Shown: positions 6,420 through 6,661 of the stretch, in pieces | Layout: each line of letters begins with the position of its first letter | How positions within the stretch are numbered: position 1 is the stretch's first letter | Assembly (NCBI GenBank): GCA_028678815.1 | Contig: JAJRCS010000222.1 | Coordinates: 1-6,661, forward strand | Direction: 5' to 3' | DNA: 6,661 nucleotides | Origin: Methanomicrobiales archaeon | Lineage (GTDB): Archaea > Halobacteriota > Methanomicrobia > Methanomicrobiales > JACTUA01 | The notes under the pieces: model-generated | Told to the model about the DNA's origin: nothing | Databases searched by the model: none | The model's input: the letters and a program-made list of their open reading frames with translations, nothing else | Position numbers and translations under genes: made by a program

Positions 6420-6445
6420 ACAACCGGGGATCAGGCAGCCCCGTC
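6407..6445. other. Imperfect inverted repeat across the convergent gene junction
   Basis: GACGGGGGGCTG (6407-6418) can pair with CAGCCCCGTC (6436-6445), leaving two unpaired G and a 17-nt loop. The arms lie in the last codons of amzA and of the opposing gene, enclosing the 11-nt gap. It could form a stem in transcripts from either strand and limit read-through, but there is no T-rich tract on either side, which archaeal terminators normally need. It may equally be a chance consequence of the GC-rich sequence. Confidence 0.3.
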
Positions 6446-6661
6446 ATCCTCCAGGCGGGAGGCGTGGAGGATCCCCATCACGCCAAGGGACTGGTGGACC
6501 GGCCTCCGTTCGATGGTGAAATCATAATGTTTCCCGATGTACTCGAGGAGCGCCTCCTTCGGAGGCCCGCCGATGGGAGGCAGGTGCAGCTCCATCTCGA
6601 TCCTCCGGATGCCCGACAGGTCATCGGGCCGTATCAGCCATTCGGCCCCCTCGCAGTCGCA
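6431..6661 (-). CDS. C-terminal end of a probable FkbM-type SAM-dependent methyltransferase (start outside the window)
   Basis: An open - strand frame enters at 6661 and stops at a TGA (6433-6431), giving 76 visible residues. They begin CDCEGAEW, followed by DDLSGIRRIEMELH and, near the end, VMGILHASR. This order (D-x-EGAE, then about 15-20 residues later an I-x-M-E-x-H strand, and a final strand ending in an xxA-x-R pattern) is the typical C-terminal half of FkbM-family class I methyltransferases, where the Asp-x-Glu-Gly-Ala-Glu segment ends a core strand near the active site. The acceptor cannot be told from this fragment; FkbM members often O-methylate sugars or small molecules. It converges with amzA, separated by 11 nt, so it is not part of the aks operon. 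The short visible length limits certainty. Confidence 0.65.
   Translation of the reverse strand, partial: CDCEGAEWLIRPDDLSGIRRIEMELHLPPIGGPPKEALLEYIGKHYDFTIERRPVHQSLGVMGILHASRLEDDGAA

Noticed and set aside
1..6661. tRNA or rRNA genes, CRISPR arrays, insertion sequences, riboswitches, recombination sites
   Set aside because: The window is almost wholly coding, with no gap over 11 nt; no direct repeat array, transposase motif or structured RNA was seen.

Overview
This is a GC-rich, almost gap-free archaeal gene cluster, most likely from a methanogen (Methanomicrobiales or a relative; the order is inferred from gene content and base composition, not proved). The diagnostic content is a complete 2-oxoacid chain-elongation set of the coenzyme B (7-mercaptoheptanoylthreonine phosphate) pathway: AksA-type homocitrate synthase, the two subunits of an AksD/AksE homoaconitase, and an AksF-type homoisocitrate dehydrogenase. 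The best single clue is the small-subunit loop Y24-L25-R26-T27. It carries the Arg/Thr pair known to mark homoaconitase, as opposed to isopropylmalate isomerase, at the same residue numbers as in Methanocaldococcus jannaschii MJ1271.

Layout on the + strand: (1) 1-1239, the 3' part of a thiamine-diphosphate enzyme like the alpha subunit of indolepyruvate:ferredoxin oxidoreductase (IorA), but ending without the usual C-terminal ferredoxin domain; (2) 1220-2359 aksA; (3) 2359-3579 aksD; (4) 3569-4039 aksE; (5) 4036-4857, an unrecognised Cys- and His-rich protein starting at GTG; (6) 4835-5794 aksF; (7) 5802-6419, an archaemetzincin zinc protease (amzA). On the - strand, 6431-6661 is the C-terminal end of a probable FkbM-type methyltransferase, convergent with amzA. 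Genes 1 to 6 overlap at every junction (20, 1, 11, 4 and 23 nt) and most starts have a clear Shine-Dalgarno sequence, so they look like one translationally coupled operon. amzA follows after 7 nt.

Working model: AksA condenses 2-oxoglutarate (and then its longer homologues) with acetyl-CoA, AksDE isomerises the product through the homoaconitate-type intermediate, and AksF oxidatively decarboxylates it. Three rounds give 2-oxosuberate. The later steps (loss of the 1-carboxyl to give 7-oxoheptanoate, then sulfur introduction) lack well-established enzymes as far as I know. The two non-Aks proteins locked into the operon, the IorA-like ThDP enzyme and the Cys-rich unknown, are therefore natural candidates for these steps. 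This is inference from gene context and is the most interesting aspect of the window.

There is no gene-free stretch longer than 11 nt, and I saw no RNA gene, mobile element, CRISPR array or convincing promoter. The operon promoter must lie upstream of the window.
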